This document shows positions 6,362 to 7,346 of a DNA stretch of 7,346 bases, in pieces. A program made the position numbers and the translations under genes. Position 1 is the stretch's first letter, and the number at the start of each line of letters is the position of its first letter. Under the pieces are notes generated by a model that saw only the letters and a list, made by a program, of their open reading frames with translations, made no database searches and was not told the DNA's origin. The DNA is taken from the NCBI GenBank assembly GCA_947177715.1, contig CAMWVM010000074.1:1-7346 (forward strand), in the 5' to 3' direction. Source of the DNA: an uncultured Ruminococcus sp. GTDB taxonomy: Bacteria; Bacillota; Clostridia; Oscillospirales; Ruminococcaceae.

Positions 6362-7312
6362 TTACTCTTCATTATTTGCTTCCAAGGAATTAACCAGCTT
6401 TTGCTCTGCGGTTTTATCATCCGGTGCAATTAATAGTCTTAAGGCTTGCTTATGATTAATAATTTCAACCTCCTTATGTGAACCGCCTGATTCGCCGTCC
6501 AATGTCCAAGGAATCTCATTTTTACTAATGAACTTCACTTTTGAAGTTTTAAACGTAACAAAACACTTTTCATTTGTAAGCTTATTAAACAAAGCATCAG
6601 CAATAGTTTTTTGAAGTGCGATTGGGTTTGACGGGGTTTTTACCAAAGTTATTTCAAATAGTCCGTCGTCAAAACACACTCCGTCGGTGATAAGTTTTCT
6701 AAGACCTGCTACTGAAACTGTATTAGAAACCAATCCCAAAATGAAATTACCCTCAATTCTTTCACCGTCATGCTCCACGATCATATCCTGACCTGAAATT
6801 TTGGGAATTCTTTTTATCGCTTCCATAACATAAGCTGCATGACCAAAGGTATTCTTAGCATTTTGCGGTGTTTCATAGGACACATCGGTAAATGCTCCGA
6901 ACCCTGCAACATAAACAAAATACTGTCCATTAAACTCACCGACATCATAATCAAACTGTACGCCGTTCATAATTGCTTGGGCGGCGTCAGTCATTTTTTT
7001 AGGTATTTCCATACTTGAAGCAAAGTCGTTTGTAGAACCTGCGGGAATATAGCCCAAAGGTATTTTTGTTTCCTGTTCCATTAACGCTTTTACCACTTCA
7101 CTAAGAGTGCCGTCACCTCCTGAAGCTACAATTAAATCATAATTAGCCGCATCAGCCTTTACTTTTTCATAACCATCCATTGAAGACTGAGTTGGATATG
7201 ATGTAACTTCAAATCCGTTCTTAGTAAAAATATCAATTAAATCGCAAAGGTTATCCTTAACCTGTCCCTTTCCTGCAAACGGATTAAATACAAATAAAAG
7301 TTTCTTATCCAT
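6362..7312 (-). CDS. Diacylglycerol/lipid kinase family protein (LCB5/YegS-type)
   Basis: A predicted ATP-dependent lipid kinase acting at the inner face of the membrane, most likely phosphorylating diacylglycerol to phosphatidate for phospholipid recycling. The 316 residues match the family's roughly 300. Motifs are NPFAGKG (10-16, nucleotide-binding start), GGDGT (65-69) in the DAGK catalytic domain, PAGSTNDFA (90-98, usually PAGTANDFA) and LDGE (271-274) in the C-terminal beta-sandwich domain. There is no signal peptide or membrane helix, as is usual for these peripheral proteins. The start is supported by AAGAGG, 8 bases before the ATG. The gene converges on ilvE and ends beside the hairpin element at 6261-6360, with a terminator at 6231. 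Substrate is not certain: relatives include DgkB of Bacillus, YegS and sphingosine-type kinases, which share the same motifs. The upstream neighbour lies outside the window. Confidence 0.93.
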   Translation of the reverse strand: MDKKLLFVFNPFAGKGQVKDNLCDLIDIFTKNGFEVTSYPTQSSMDGYEKVKADAANYDLIVASGGDGTLSEVVKALMEQETKIPLGYIPAGSTNDFASSMEIPKKMTDAAQAIMNGVQFDYDVGEFNGQYFVYVAGFGAFTDVSYETPQNAKNTFGHAAYVMEAIKRIPKISGQDMIVEHDGERIEGNFILGLVSNTVSVAGLRKLITDGVCFDDGLFEITLVKTPSNPIALQKTIADALFNKLTNEKCFVTFKTSKVKFISKNEIPWTLDGESGGSHKEVEIINHKQALRLLIAPDDKTAEQKLVNSLEANNEE

Positions 7313-7340
7313 TTGTTTTACCTCTTTTGTTTTTTCATAT

Positions 7341-7346
7341 ATTATC
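7341..7346 (-). promoter_or_regulatory. Possible -10 box of the lipid kinase gene (cut by window edge)
   Basis: On the minus strand GATAAT (7346-7341) matches five of six bases of the -10 consensus and lies about 28 bases before the ATG, a plausible distance. The -35 box would fall outside the window, so this is a weak call. The gene could instead be co-transcribed with one further upstream. Confidence 0.35.

Noticed and set aside
6184..6393. 69-codon open frame on the plus strand after ilvE
   Set aside because: It runs through a terminator and the second hairpin element into the end of the lipid kinase gene and has no ribosome binding site.

Overview
The window looks like chromosomal DNA from a low-GC Gram-positive of the Clostridia, most plausibly a gut Oscillospiraceae/Ruminococcaceae relative. 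This is inferred from the AT-rich base composition, strong AGGAGG-type ribosome binding sites, consensus sigma-A promoters, rho-independent terminators behind every gene, and the protein types present. No plasmid, phage, IS transposase, CRISPR or tRNA/rRNA signature is visible.

There are four complete genes, each its own transcription unit. From left to right: (1) bases 1-536 hold no gene. They contain a palindromic repeat at the very edge, a possible decayed repeat tail, and an exact-consensus promoter (TTGACA-17-TATAAT) for glgP. (2) glgP (537-2957, +) encodes glycogen/alpha-glucan phosphorylase. (3) Bases 2958-3157 hold a compact, GC-rich multi-hairpin element that includes a second copy of the edge repeat (78 of 83 bases identical), then a strong bidirectional terminator. 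(4) A membrane-anchored L,D-transpeptidase (3158-4792, -) converges on glgP. (5) A divergent intergenic region (4793-5005) carries one good promoter for each side. (6) ilvE (5006-6076, +) encodes a branched-chain amino acid aminotransferase. (7) Bases 6077-6361 hold two terminators and a second, different hairpin-rich element. (8) A diacylglycerol-kinase-family lipid kinase (6362-7312, -) converges on ilvE.

The genes do not form one pathway. They are ordinary housekeeping functions: storage-polysaccharide breakdown, cell-wall cross-linking, branched-chain amino acid metabolism and phospholipid turnover. The most unusual content is non-coding. The repeat/hairpin element flanks glgP on both sides, and an unrelated-looking structured element abuts the lipid-kinase stop codon. 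Whether these are dispersed palindromic DNA repeats (REP/MITE-like) or structured RNAs cannot be settled from one window; the base-pair evidence for the transcribed strand is mixed.
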